A stretch of 51,648 nucleotides of DNA, from the NCBI GenBank assembly GCA_031359995.1, contig JANMAT010000170.1, forward strand, positions 1 to 51,648. Direction: 5' to 3'. The position numbers and the translations under genes are program-made. Numbering within the stretch: the first letter of the stretch is position 1; every line of letters begins with the position of its first letter. Below are positions 33,371 through 41,887 of the stretch, piece after piece. Source of the DNA: JANMAT01 sp031359995 (lineage in GTDB: Bacteria > Actinomycetota > Acidimicrobiia > Acidimicrobiales > Ilumatobacteraceae). The notes beneath the pieces were generated by a model, which was not told the DNA's origin, searched no databases, and was given only the letters and a program-made list of their open reading frames with translations.

Positions 33371-34612
33371 CTGACCGCCACCCCCACCGCCGCGCCCGCC
33401 GTCCGTCGTGATCGCGATCCTGCGCCGGCGTACCTCGGCATGTTCATCACCCTGGGCCTGGCTGCCAGCCTCATGGGCCCGAGCCTCACCGACCTGCGCG
33501 AGCGCGTCGGGGTGAGCACCGGTGCGATCGGCGTGCTCTTCCCGTGCTCGTCGATCGGCTACGTGGCCGGCGCCGTCCTGGGGGGCAAGGGCTACGACCG
33601 GCGGCTGGGCCACAGGCTGGTGATGGCCTCGCTCGTGCTCACGGCACTGGCGATGGTCGTGGTGGCCTGGGCACCGTCGCTGCTGTGGCTCGGGGTGGGC
33701 AGCGTGCTCGTGGGGTTCTTCTCCTCGGGCGTCGATCTCGGCGGCAACACCCTGCTCGTCTGGAGCCGGGGTCGCGACGCCGGCCCGTTGCTGAACGCTC
33801 TCCACCTGTGCTTCGGCATCGGCGCCTTCCTCGCCCCGCTGTTCGTCAATCGGGCGCTGGCCTGGGGCCACGGGGTCGGGTGGGCGTGGGTCGCCGCCGC
33901 CATCCCCACCATGGTCGTGGCCGCGTGGGTGATCACCCGGGCCACGCCGGAGCCGGTCGACGTGGAGGGCCATGATCGCGGCGAGACCGCGCCCAGCTGG
34001 CTGCTGGCGTTGCTCATGGTGTTCTTCGTGCTCTACGTGGGCCTCGAGATCGGCTTCGCGGGCTGGGTGTACACCTACGCGCAGGAGATCCACCTCGGCG
34101 GACCGAACGTGCCCGCACTGCTCACGGCCACGTTCTGGGGCTCGTTCAGCGTGGGCCGTCTCACCTCGGTGTGGCTGGCCCGCCGCGTCGGTCCGAACAC
34201 GTTGCTGTCGGGGTCGTGCGTGCTGGCGCTCGGAGCCATAGCACTGCTGGCCGCCGGGCACCGCGTGAGCGCGATCGTGTGGATCTCGACGGTGCTGTTC
34301 GGGTTCGGTACCGCGCCGCAGTTCCCGACGATGATCGCCTTCGCCGAACGGCACATCCCGCTGACCGGCTCGGCCACGTCGTGGTTCATCGTGGGCGCCG
34401 GACTCGGTGGCCTGTCGATGCCGTGGCTCATCGGCACCCTGCTCGACCGGTGGGGCGCGGTGGCCATGCCCCGCGCCGTGCTCGTGATCGCCGCCGGGAC
34501 CCTGGCCTGGTACCTGCTGGTGCACCACATGCTCGTGACCCGCACCGCCGGCCACGGTGAGCGGGCGGTGGCGGCGCCGGTGAGCGGGCTTCCCGACCCA
34601 CCCCTCGGATAG
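33371..34612 (+). CDS. MFS transporter
   Basis: About 413 residues with 12 likely helices: GMFITLGLAASLMGPSLTDLRERVGVS begins helix 1, GYVAGAVLGGKGYDRRLGHR is the loop 2-3 signature, and VGFFSSGVDLGGNTLLVW and FGFGTAPQFPTMIAFAE follow. It resembles the FucP-like/sugar-porter-like branch, but the substrate is unknown. The start is doubtful: the frame has no ATG or GTG near the AGAGGA at 33357-33362 except a CTG at 33371, used here; ATG 33440 would start inside helix 1. It may be co-transcribed with the response regulator. Confidence 0.7.
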   Translation: MTATPTAAPAVRRDRDPAPAYLGMFITLGLAASLMGPSLTDLRERVGVSTGAIGVLFPCSSIGYVAGAVLGGKGYDRRLGHRLVMASLVLTALAMVVVAWAPSLLWLGVGSVLVGFFSSGVDLGGNTLLVWSRGRDAGPLLNALHLCFGIGAFLAPLFVNRALAWGHGVGWAWVAAAIPTMVVAAWVITRATPEPVDVEGHDRGETAPSWLLALLMVFFVLYVGLEIGFAGWVYTYAQEIHLGGPNVPALLTATFWGSFSVGRLTSVWLARRVGPNTLLSGSCVLALGAIALLAAGHRVSAIVWISTVLFGFGTAPQFPTMIAFAERHIPLTGSATSWFIVGAGLGGLSMPWLIGTLLDRWGAVAMPRAVLVIAAGTLAWYLLVHHMLVTRTAGHGERAVAAPVSGLPDPPLG

Positions 34613-34635
34613 GGTCGCCGCTCGGGGGACGAGCG

Positions 34636-37600
34636 GTGAAGGGGGACGTCGTGGGGTGCCTGCTGGTGGCCAACCGGGGCGAGATCGCGGTGCGCGTGCT
34701 GCGGGCCGCAAGGGAGCTGGGCTGGACGACGGTCGCGGTGTACGCGCCCGACGACGCCGAGTCGTTGCACGTGCGTCGGGCCGACCGCGCCCGCGCTCTG
34801 GAGGGGCGGGGCGCCGCCGCCTACCTGGACGCCGAGCAGCTGCTGCACATCGCCCGCGAAGAGGGCTGCACCGCGGTGCACCCCGGCTACGGGTTCCTGT
34901 CCGAGCAGGCGGCGTTCGCGTCGCGCTGCGAGCAGGAGGGTCTCACGTTCGTGGGCCCACGGCCCGAGACGCTCGGGCTGCTCGGCGACAAGGTGGCGGC
35001 GCGCTCGCTGGCCCGCCAGGCCGGCGTGCCCGTGCTGGCCGGCACCGACGGCCCCACCACCGTCGACGAGGCTCGTGCGTTCCTGGCGTGGCTCGGCGTC
35101 GACGGCGCCATGATGGTGAAGGCGGTGGCCGGCGGCGGCGGCCGCGGCATGCGCGCCGTCACCGCTGCCGCCGACGTGGCCGAGGCGGTGGAGCGCTGCC
35201 GTTCCGAGGCCCAGGCCGCGTTCGGCAACGGCGAGGTCTACGTGGAGCAGCTGCTGCGCCACGCCCGCCACGTCGAGGTGCAGATCGTGGGCGACGGCAC
35301 CGGCGCGGTGACGCACCTGGGCGAGCGCGACTGCAGCGTGCAGCGCCGCAACCAGAAGATCGTCGAGATGGCACCGGCGCCGTGGCTCGCTGCCGGTCTA
35401 CGTGACCGCCTGCTGGCCGCCGCGGTCCGCCTCGGCGAGGTGACGCGCTACCGGGGCGTGGGCACGGTGGAGTTCCTGGTCGATGCCGACGGGGATCCCG
35501 CCGGCGAGCGCGCCTTCGCCTTCATCGAGGCCAACGCCCGCCTCCAGGTCGAGCACACCGTCACCGAGGAGGTCACCGGCGTCGACCTCGTGCAGGCGCA
35601 GCTGTGCCTGTCCGACGGAGCCACGCTGGCCGATCTCGGCCTCGGTGGCCGCGAGCCCGTGACCGTGCGGGGCGTGGCGATCCAGGCCCGCGTGAACCTG
35701 GAGACGTACGGGCCCGACGGTTCGGTTCGGCCCACCGGCGGCACCGTGGTGGTGTTCGAGCCGCCGACCGGTCCGGGGGTGCGCGTCGACACCTCCGCCA
35801 CCAGCGGGTACCGCACCACCGCGAGCTACGACTCGCTGCTGGCCAAGGTCATCGTGCACCACCCCAGCGCCGACCCGGCGCTCGCTCTGGCTCGGCTCGA
35901 CGCCGCCCTCGGCGAGTTGCGCATCGAAGGTGTGAACACGAACGCCGACCTGCTGCGACAGCTCGTCCGGCGGCCCGAGCTGGCCGACGGCGGGGTCCAC
36001 ACCACGTTCTTCGACGAGCACATCGGCGAGCTCGTAGCGGCGGCCATCGCCGCTGCGCCGGTTGCCGCGGGTGTCGGTCGGGCGCTGGCCGGTGCCCGCA
36101 TCGACAAGGGCGATCCCCTGGCGGTGCTGGCTCACGGCAAGTCCGACGGCCCGGTCAGCTCCGGCATCGGTGCGGCCGCCGCGCACGCGGCGGCACCCGT
36201 GGTGCTCGGCCCCGCCGGCACCGACGCGGTCGAGGCACCGCTGCAGGGCACGATCGTGTCGATCGACGTGGTCGACGGCCAGGCCGTGGCCGAGGGCCAA
36301 CAGGTCGCGGTGATGGAGGCCATGAAGATGGAGCACGTCGTCACCGCCCCGGTGGCGGGCTACGTGCGCGCCGTCGGCGTGAACGCCGGCGACACCGTGT
36401 TCCCCGGCCATCCACTGCTGTTCATCGAACCGGCCGACGTGGACGTCACCCTGGCGGCCGACACCGGTGCGGTCGACCTCGACCGCATCCGCCCCGACCT
36501 CGCGCTCGTGGTGGAGCGCCATCAGCAGGGGCTCGACGACTTCCGGCCCGACAGCGTGGCCCGCCGCCGCAAGACCGGGCAACGAACGGCCCGCGAGAAC
36601 CTGGGCGACATCGTCGACGCCGGCACGTACATCGAGTACGGGGCGCTCACGGTGGCGGCCCAGCGCCGCCGCCGATCGATGGCCGATCTCATGGCCAACA
36701 CGCCCCACGACGGCATGCTCGCCGGCATCGGCCGCGTCAACGGTGACCTGTTCGGCGAGCGGGCCCAGTGCGTGGTCATGTCCTACGACTACACGGTGCT
36801 GGCCGGCACCCAGGGCCTGCAGAACCATCGCAAGAAGGACCGCCTGTTCGAGATCGCCGAGCGCTTGAAGCTGCCGGTGATCTTCTTCACCGAGGGCGGT
36901 GGCGGTCGCCCCGGCGACACCGACGGCGTAGGCGGGGGACTCGACTGCCTGGCCTTCGCCTACTACGGCAAGCTCTCCGGTCTGGTGCCGCTGGTGGGCA
37001 TCAACTCGGGCCGGTGCTTCGCCGGCAACGCCGCCCTGCTCGGCTGCTGCGACGTGGTCATCGCCACGAAGAACTCTACGATCGGCATGGGCGGCCCGGC
37101 CATGATCGAGGGCGGCGGTCTCGGCATCTTCCGCCCCGAAGAGGTCGGGCCGATGTCGATCCAGGTGCCCAACGGCGTGGTCGACATCGCGGTCGAGGAC
37201 GAGGCCGAAGCGGTGCAGGTCGCCAAGCAGTACCTGTCGTACTTCCAGGGCCCCGTGGCCGACTGGGAGTGTGCCGACCAGCGTCTGCTGCGCACCCTCA
37301 TCCCCGAGAACCGCCTGCGCACCTACGACGTGCGCAAGGTCATCGAGACCATGGCCGACACCGGCTCGGTGCTCGAGCTGCGCGAGTGCTTCGGTGTCGG
37401 CATGATCACGTCGTTCGTCCGGGTCGAGGGCCGACCGCTCGGCATCGTGGCCAACAACCCGAACCACCTCGCCGGCGCCATCGACTCCGACGGTGCCGAC
37501 AAGGCGGCGCGGTTCATGCAGCTGTGCGACGCGTTCGACATCCCACTGCTGTTCCTGTGCGACACGCCCGGGATGATGGTGGGGCCCGAGATCGAGAAGA

Positions 37601-38037
37601 CCGCACTCGTGCGCCACTGCAGCCGCCTGTTCGTCACCGGCGCCAGCCTCACCGTGCCCTTCATGACCATCGTGCTGCGCAAGGGCTACGGCCTCGGCGC
37701 TCAGGCCATGGCCGGCGGCAGCTTCCACGCCCCGATCTTCACGGTGGCGTGGCCCACCGGCGAGTTCGGCGGCATGGGCCTGGAGGGTGCGGTGAAGCTC
37801 GGCTACCGCAACGAGCTCGCCGCGCTCGAGGACCCCGAGGAACGGCGCGGGCTGTACGACACGATGGTCGCCAAGATGTACGAGCACGGCAAGGCGGTGA
37901 ACACCGCCACCGCGTTCGAGATCGACGACGTCATCGACCCGCTCGAGTCGCGGCACCTGATCGTGACCGCGCTGGAAGCGGCCGGGCCGGTGGCCCCTCG
38001 CGTGGGGAAGAAGCGCCCCAACATCGACACCTGGTAG
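34636..38037 (+). CDS. Single-chain acyl-CoA carboxylase (BC-BCCP-CT)
   Basis: A 1133-residue biotin-dependent carboxylase with all functions in one chain. Biotin carboxylase covers about residues 5-450 (LLVANRGEIAVRVLRAARELG, HPGYGFLSEQ, KAVAGGGGRGMR, EANARLQVEHTVTEE). The biotin carrier has the MEAMKMEH motif with biotinyl Lys at about 564. The carboxyltransferase fills the C-terminal half (RRKTGQRTARENL, FFTEGGGGRPGDTD, LCDTPGMMVGPEIE, MAGGSFHAPIF). This is the architecture of actinobacterial long-chain acyl-CoA carboxylases (LCC), which accept a range of acyl-CoAs to make malonyl-CoA-type products. Start GTG 34636 or GTG 34651. TAGGGT (34610-34615), overlapping the MFS stop, is a possible -10. 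Confidence 0.92.
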   Translation: MKGDVVGCLLVANRGEIAVRVLRAARELGWTTVAVYAPDDAESLHVRRADRARALEGRGAAAYLDAEQLLHIAREEGCTAVHPGYGFLSEQAAFASRCEQEGLTFVGPRPETLGLLGDKVAARSLARQAGVPVLAGTDGPTTVDEARAFLAWLGVDGAMMVKAVAGGGGRGMRAVTAAADVAEAVERCRSEAQAAFGNGEVYVEQLLRHARHVEVQIVGDGTGAVTHLGERDCSVQRRNQKIVEMAPAPWLAAGLRDRLLAAAVRLGEVTRYRGVGTVEFLVDADGDPAGERAFAFIEANARLQVEHTVTEEVTGVDLVQAQLCLSDGATLADLGLGGREPVTVRGVAIQARVNLETYGPDGSVRPTGGTVVVFEPPTGPGVRVDTSATSGYRTTASYDSLLAKVIVHHPSADPALALARLDAALGELRIEGVNTNADLLRQLVRRPELADGGVHTTFFDEHIGELVAAAIAAAPVAAGVGRALAGARIDKGDPLAVLAHGKSDGPVSSGIGAAAAHAAAPVVLGPAGTDAVEAPLQGTIVSIDVVDGQAVAEGQQVAVMEAMKMEHVVTAPVAGYVRAVGVNAGDTVFPGHPLLFIEPADVDVTLAADTGAVDLDRIRPDLALVVERHQQGLDDFRPDSVARRRKTGQRTARENLGDIVDAGTYIEYGALTVAAQRRRRSMADLMANTPHDGMLAGIGRVNGDLFGERAQCVVMSYDYTVLAGTQGLQNHRKKDRLFEIAERLKLPVIFFTEGGGGRPGDTDGVGGGLDCLAFAYYGKLSGLVPLVGINSGRCFAGNAALLGCCDVVIATKNSTIGMGGPAMIEGGGLGIFRPEEVGPMSIQVPNGVVDIAVEDEAEAVQVAKQYLSYFQGPVADWECADQRLLRTLIPENRLRTYDVRKVIETMADTGSVLELRECFGVGMITSFVRVEGRPLGIVANNPNHLAGAIDSDGADKAARFMQLCDAFDIPLLFLCDTPGMMVGPEIEKTALVRHCSRLFVTGASLTVPFMTIVLRKGYGLGAQAMAGGSFHAPIFTVAWPTGEFGGMGLEGAVKLGYRNELAALEDPEERRGLYDTMVAKMYEHGKAVNTATAFEIDDVIDPLESRHLIVTALEAAGPVAPRVGKKRPNIDTW

Positions 38038-38060
38038 CGATCCCGCGCGCGGGAAACGCC

Positions 38061-38094
38061 GTCGTGCCCCGAGGCGGCCGCCTCAGGGCACGAC
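38061..38094 (+). terminator. Large hairpin after acyl-CoA carboxylase
   Basis: GTCGTGCCC (38061-38069) pairs with GGGCACGAC (38086-38094), and inside it GAGGCGG pairs with CCGCCTC. The combined stem is about 16 pairs with one C-A mismatch. It begins 24 bases after the carboxylase stop. No T-run follows, as is common for actinobacterial terminators. Confidence 0.65.
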
Positions 38095-38154
38095 GCGCCC
38101 GCACCCACCAAGAGACACGCGGGCCTCGCTCAGATACAAGAAATCTTGCCGGGG

Positions 38155-38557
38155 TCAGTGGCCATGGTCGCGCTCGCCCCCCGGGATGCTGGCGGCAACC
38201 ACGTTCCCGGGCGGTGGGAGGGGGCACGCCCAGGCCGGATCGTAGGCGCCCGACGGGTTCCGACCCGTCCCGGCACGGCAGGAAGAAGGCCGCCGCCGTA
38301 GCCGGTGTGGCGCCACACGTCGAGCGTTCCCACGTCGGCGATGGTGACGTGGCCCAGTCGTTCGGGGGCCACGACCCCGTCGGTACCCGTGACGACCTCG
38401 AGGTGGCGCGCGTCGAACGCGGGCTCGATGGCCAGCTCGAACCGCCAGGCGCGGTCGTAGGGGGCCACCGGCAGCGCCCGGAAACGGGCGCGGTCCGCCG
38501 GCGCGAGCGGTGAGGCCGGTGGATGGCGAACAGCTCGTAGGGCCGCCCGGCGGATGG
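38155..38557 (-). pseudogene. DUF1684 protein remnant
   Basis: Two frames together show parts of a DUF1684 protein. One reads RHPPASPLAPADRARFRAL, AWRFELAIEPAF and DVWRHTGYGGGL. After a shift near 38260 the other reads AYDPAWACPLPPPGNVV and ends IPGGERDHGH. The stretch expected between them (the FRD-T-G-x-E-T-Y segment) is missing, and so is the N-terminus, cut off where the LysR gene ends. At about 130 codons it is well short of the family, so deletion plus frameshift is the best reading. The original function is not established for this family. Confidence 0.6.
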
Positions 38558-39493
38558 TCAGGCGAGGGCGCGGGTGCGGTCGTGGGCCCGGGCGTGTTCG
38601 GCCGCCAACTCGGTGAACACCGAGGCGGCGGCGGGCAGGTGACGGCCGTTGACGCGCGCCAGCACGAGCAGGCGCGGGTCGAGCGGCGGCTCCAGGTCGC
38701 GGATCGCCACGCCGGGATCGTCGGCGTCGACGGCGAGGAAGGGGAGCACGGCGTGGCCGACACCGGCGCGCACCATGGCCTGGACCGCGCTGTTGTCGTT
38801 CGACCGGAACGCGATCTGGAGCTGGCCGTGGCGGGCCAGCCCGTTCTCGATCAGGGTCTGGCACATGTTGGGCATCTGGCTGATGAGGGGCATGCGCAGC
38901 AGATCGTCGATGCGGACCGGGCCGTCGCCGCGCAGCACGGGCGAGTCGAGGGGGGCCAGGGCCACGAACGGGTCGGTGCACATCGGGGTGCTGTGCAGGT
39001 CGTCGTCGACCGGGGCGACCAGGAACGACAGGTCGAGCTCACCGGCGCGCAGCAGGGCCAGCAGCTCGGCCTGGTCGTCGCATTCGAACGGCAGCACGCG
39101 GATGTTGGGGCGCAGCTTGTGCAGCGCGGCCAGCACCGTCGGCAGGACCCGCACCGACACCGACTGGAACGTGCCCACCCGCACCGTGCCGGTCTGGGCC
39201 GAGCGCAGGCCCGACAGGTCCGCCTCGGCGGCGCGCACGCGCTCGAGCACGGCGATGGCGTGGGGGAGCAGCAGGTGCCCGGCGGCGGTCAGGGTGACCG
39301 GCCGGGGGCCGCCCGGGCGGTCGAACAGGGGCTCGCCGACCAGGCGCTCGAGGGTGGCGATCTGCTGGCTCACGGCCGACTGGGTGAAGCCCAACCGCGT
39401 CGCCGCCCGGCCGAAGGTGCCCTCCTCGGCCACGGCCCGGAGGGCGGCGAGGTGGCGGAGATCAAGGTCGCGCAGGCTGGGTGGGGTGGCCAT
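38558..39493 (-). CDS. LysR-family transcriptional regulator
   Basis: A 311-residue LysR protein: RHLAALRAVAEEGTFGRAATRLGFTQSAVSQQIATLERLVGEPLF is the winged helix-turn-helix, followed by the linker helix and an effector domain (VRVGTFQSVSVRVLPTVLAAL, ELDLSFLVAPVDDDL, MVRAGVGHAVLPFLAV). ATG 39493 (ATPPSLRDLDLRH) is the usual start. It is divergent from the small gene at 39579, and the shared 85-base gap should hold its binding site. Confidence 0.88.
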   Translation of the reverse strand: MATPPSLRDLDLRHLAALRAVAEEGTFGRAATRLGFTQSAVSQQIATLERLVGEPLFDRPGGPRPVTLTAAGHLLLPHAIAVLERVRAAEADLSGLRSAQTGTVRVGTFQSVSVRVLPTVLAALHKLRPNIRVLPFECDDQAELLALLRAGELDLSFLVAPVDDDLHSTPMCTDPFVALAPLDSPVLRGDGPVRIDDLLRMPLISQMPNMCQTLIENGLARHGQLQIAFRSNDNSAVQAMVRAGVGHAVLPFLAVDADDPGVAIRDLEPPLDPRLLVLARVNGRHLPAAASVFTELAAEHARAHDRTRALA

Positions 39494-39536
39494 GAGTTCA
39501 TTAGAGCAGCTGATCATTCCGATGCCAACTATTCGT

Positions 39537-39565
39537 TTGTCTTGAGGAACGTTCGTTCGTACCCT
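39537..39565 (+). promoter_or_regulatory. Candidate promoter in LysR divergent region
   Basis: TTGTCT (39537-39542) and TACCCT (39560-39565) are separated by exactly 17 bases, a good -35/-10 pair for the gene at 39579. The eight-base palindrome GAACGTTC (39547-39554) lies in the spacer, where LysR or another repressor could act. Confidence 0.4.
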
Positions 39566-39578
39566 GGCTGCATCCCCC

Positions 39579-39866
39579 ATGACGAAAGAGCTCACCATGC
39601 ACGACCTGACCACCTTCGACCAGCAGCTCGCCCGCCTCGGTGAGGCGATCGCCGCCGACGGGGTGGCCGGGTACGAGGCCGAGGTCGCCGCCCTCGCTGC
39701 TCGGGCCCGCCGGGCGCAGGTGGCCCGCGCCGCCGCCGAGGTGCTGGCCGACCGGGCCGCGCCCGCGGTCGTGCGAGAGCGGGCCTTCGCCGTGGTGAGT
39801 CGCTTCCTCACGCTGGCCGGCACGTTCGAGCCCACGGGTGACGTCGCCGTCGTCCCCGCCGCCTGA
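39579..39866 (+). CDS. Small hypothetical protein
   Basis: A 95-residue, alanine-rich, probably all-helical protein: LTTFDQQLARLGEAIAADGVAGYEAEVAALAARARRAQVARAAAEVL. No family recognised. ATG 39579 is used; ATG 39597 (HDLTTFDQQ) is an alternative with AAAGAG upstream. It is divergent from the LysR gene and has a plausible promoter, so it is probably expressed and perhaps LysR-controlled. Confidence 0.55.
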   Translation: MTKELTMHDLTTFDQQLARLGEAIAADGVAGYEAEVAALAARARRAQVARAAAEVLADRAAPAVVRERAFAVVSRFLTLAGTFEPTGDVAVVPAA

Positions 39867-39929
39867 TCCGAGCGCCCGCTCGAGCCCGTCCGCGCTGCCG
39901 GTACCGACCGGTCGCGCCAGGCGGCGCCC

Positions 39930-40787
39930 CTACAGCGTCGCCGCCAGCTCGGTGCGCAGCCGGCGTACCAGCTTGGGCACGTCGGGCGGCTGCGTCACCG
40001 CGGCCCGCACGAGATCGTCGAACAGCTCGATCAGCGCCAGCACGTGCTCGCGGCCCGACAGCACGAAGTACAACTGGCCGACGTAGAGCACGGCCCGCTC
40101 CAACCCGAACATGGTCATGGCGCCGGCGTAGCGCTGGCGCCCGTCGTAGAGGTACCAGCGGAACCGGGGGTACACCTCGTCGAGCAGCTCGATGATGCGG
40201 TCGAGCTGCTCCAGGCGTCGCCGCGGATCGAGCGTGGCCCAGATGTCCTCGCCGCGGGCGAAGCCCTCGATGGCCTGGATCGAGTTGCAGCACTCGAGGT
40301 CGCTGCCGGTGGTGCGGGCCATCTCCAGACGCGCCGCCGCGGTCTCGATCTTCTGCTCGGGCCGGGTCGTGTCGGAGCGGGCGACCTCGTGGCGGATCAC
40401 GCTGCTCGTCTTGAGCAGATCGGGCAGGGTCGACGGCACGTAGCGGACCTTGCTGGCGCCGGCGTCCTGGTACCAGCGGATGAGGGCCTCGTCGACCTCG
40501 CTGAGGGCGGTGCGGGTGACGGCCATCTCCTCGCGGCGGACCTCGGTGCGCACAGGCCCCTCGCCCGACAACCCGAGCAGCCAGTCGACGCTGGCGTTGG
40601 TCGCATGGGCCAGGGCCACCAGCGTCTCCGCCCGGGGGAGACGCCGGTTCGTGTCCGAGAGCAGCTGCGACAACGTCGTGCGGTCGAGGCCGGCCTCCTT
40701 CGCGAACGCGCCGCGTCCCCGGGTGCCGATCACCTGTTCGAGCCGGACCCGGAACACGCGCAGCATGTCGGCCCGTTCGTCGCTCAT
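39930..40787 (-). CDS. XRE-type helix-turn-helix regulator
   Basis: A 285-residue regulator. The N-terminal XRE helix-turn-helix is RLEQVIGTRGRGAFAKEAGLDRTTLSQLLSDTNRRLPRAETLVALAHA. The remaining 200 residues, helical with aromatic-rich PRFRWYLYDGRQRYAGAMTMFGLERAV, are probably a ligand- or protein-binding domain I do not recognise. Two nested palindromes directly upstream are likely autoregulatory operators. It is divergent from the desaturase gene, which may be its target. Confidence 0.82.
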   Translation of the reverse strand: MSDERADMLRVFRVRLEQVIGTRGRGAFAKEAGLDRTTLSQLLSDTNRRLPRAETLVALAHATNASVDWLLGLSGEGPVRTEVRREEMAVTRTALSEVDEALIRWYQDAGASKVRYVPSTLPDLLKTSSVIRHEVARSDTTRPEQKIETAAARLEMARTTGSDLECCNSIQAIEGFARGEDIWATLDPRRRLEQLDRIIELLDEVYPRFRWYLYDGRQRYAGAMTMFGLERAVLYVGQLYFVLSGREHVLALIELFDDLVRAAVTQPPDVPKLVRRLRTELAATL

Positions 40788-40799
40788 GTCGAAGTTCTA

Positions 40800-40827
40800 C
40801 GACATCATGTCGCGCATGTGCAACATG
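40800..40827. promoter_or_regulatory. Two palindromic sites upstream of XRE gene
   Basis: CGACATCATGTCG (40800-40812) and CATGTGCAACATG (40815-40827) are perfect inverted repeats with one- and three-base centres. Both contain ACAT/ATGT half-sites, centred 15 bases apart, starting 13 bases upstream of the XRE start. They fit cooperative binding of a dimeric XRE regulator. Confidence 0.5.
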
Positions 40828-40939
40828 GCGTAGCTCTCGTGCGCATGATCGTCGGATCGGGTGGACGTCATCGTTGCCCCATCTCAGGCCGGGTGCCGAC
40901 ACTGGCGTCGGTACCACCAACCAGGGAGGGACGGCCGGC

Positions 40940-41887
40940 ATGCGAGCCCACGACGACGCCAGCCGTCGACACCGGGTGCGTGCCGTGCGGCGTCTGCTGC
41001 GCACCGGTCGGGTCGAGTGGCCGACCCTGGCCGTCACCGGGGCGACCTACGGCGGCTGGGCGGCGGTCACCGTCGGCTGGCGCCACCTCCCCACGGCGGG
41101 CCTGCTCGCCGCGCTGGCCGTGATGACGGCGTGGCACACGAGCCTGCAGCACGAGCTGATCCACGGCCACCCGTTCCGCCGGCGCTCGTGGAACCACGCC
41201 CTGGGCTGGCTGCCGCTGTCGCTGTGGATCCCTTACGGCGACTACCTCGACCTGCACCTCGCCCACCACCACGACGATCGCCTCACCGACCCGGTCGACG
41301 ACCCGGAGTCGTGGTACCTGACCGCCGAAGGCTGGGCCGCCGTCGGCCGCGCCGGTCGGCTCGTGGTGCACATCAACCGCACGTTGGCGGGCCGGCTGGC
41401 CATCGGCCCCGCGGTGTCGGCGCTGGCCTACTGGCGCACGCTCACGGCGCGCGATCGCCGGCGTCGCCGACACCTGTGCCATCACCTCGCCGGTGTCGCC
41501 GTGGTCCTCGCGTGGCTGGTGGGTGTGTGTGGGATGCCGCTGTGGCTGTACGCCCTCGGCGGGGCCTACCTCGGGCGTTCCCTCGGCCTCGTGCGCTCGT
41601 TCGCCGAGCACCGCTGGGTGCCCGGACCCTCGACGCGCTCGGCTGTCGTGCGGGCCGGTCGCTTCTGGTCGCTGCTGTTCCTCAACAACAACCTGCACCA
41701 CACCCACCACGCCCGGCCGGGCGCGCCGTGGTACCGGTTGCCGGTGCTGGCACACGCCCTCGGCAGCGATGCCGCGGCTGCCGCCGGGGCGGGCTGCTAC
41801 ACCGGCTACGGCGAGGTGGCGCGGCGGTACCTCGTGCGGCCCGTCGGTCCGGTCGTGCATCCCGCCGCAGTGGAGGTCGAGGTGTGA
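40940..41887 (+). CDS. Fatty acid desaturase
   Basis: A 315-residue integral membrane di-iron desaturase. The three histidine boxes are HELIHGH (71-77), HLAHHH (106-111) and NLHHTHH near residue 250, separated by hydrophobic segments (WAAVTVGW, LAVMTAWH, LCHHLAGVAVVLAWLVGVCG). It should introduce a double bond, or possibly hydroxylate, an acyl or carotenoid-like chain. ATG 40940 follows AGGGAGGG. The stop overlaps the next gene by GTGA. Confidence 0.85.
   Translation: MRAHDDASRRHRVRAVRRLLRTGRVEWPTLAVTGATYGGWAAVTVGWRHLPTAGLLAALAVMTAWHTSLQHELIHGHPFRRRSWNHALGWLPLSLWIPYGDYLDLHLAHHHDDRLTDPVDDPESWYLTAEGWAAVGRAGRLVVHINRTLAGRLAIGPAVSALAYWRTLTARDRRRRRHLCHHLAGVAVVLAWLVGVCGMPLWLYALGGAYLGRSLGLVRSFAEHRWVPGPSTRSAVVRAGRFWSLLFLNNNLHHTHHARPGAPWYRLPVLAHALGSDAAAAAGAGCYTGYGEVARRYLVRPVGPVVHPAAVEVEV

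Noticed and set aside
35398..37956. 852-residue minus-strand open frame opposite the acyl-CoA carboxylase
   Set aside because: Typical high-GC antisense frame, His/Val/Asp-rich, fully explained by codon bias of the real gene.
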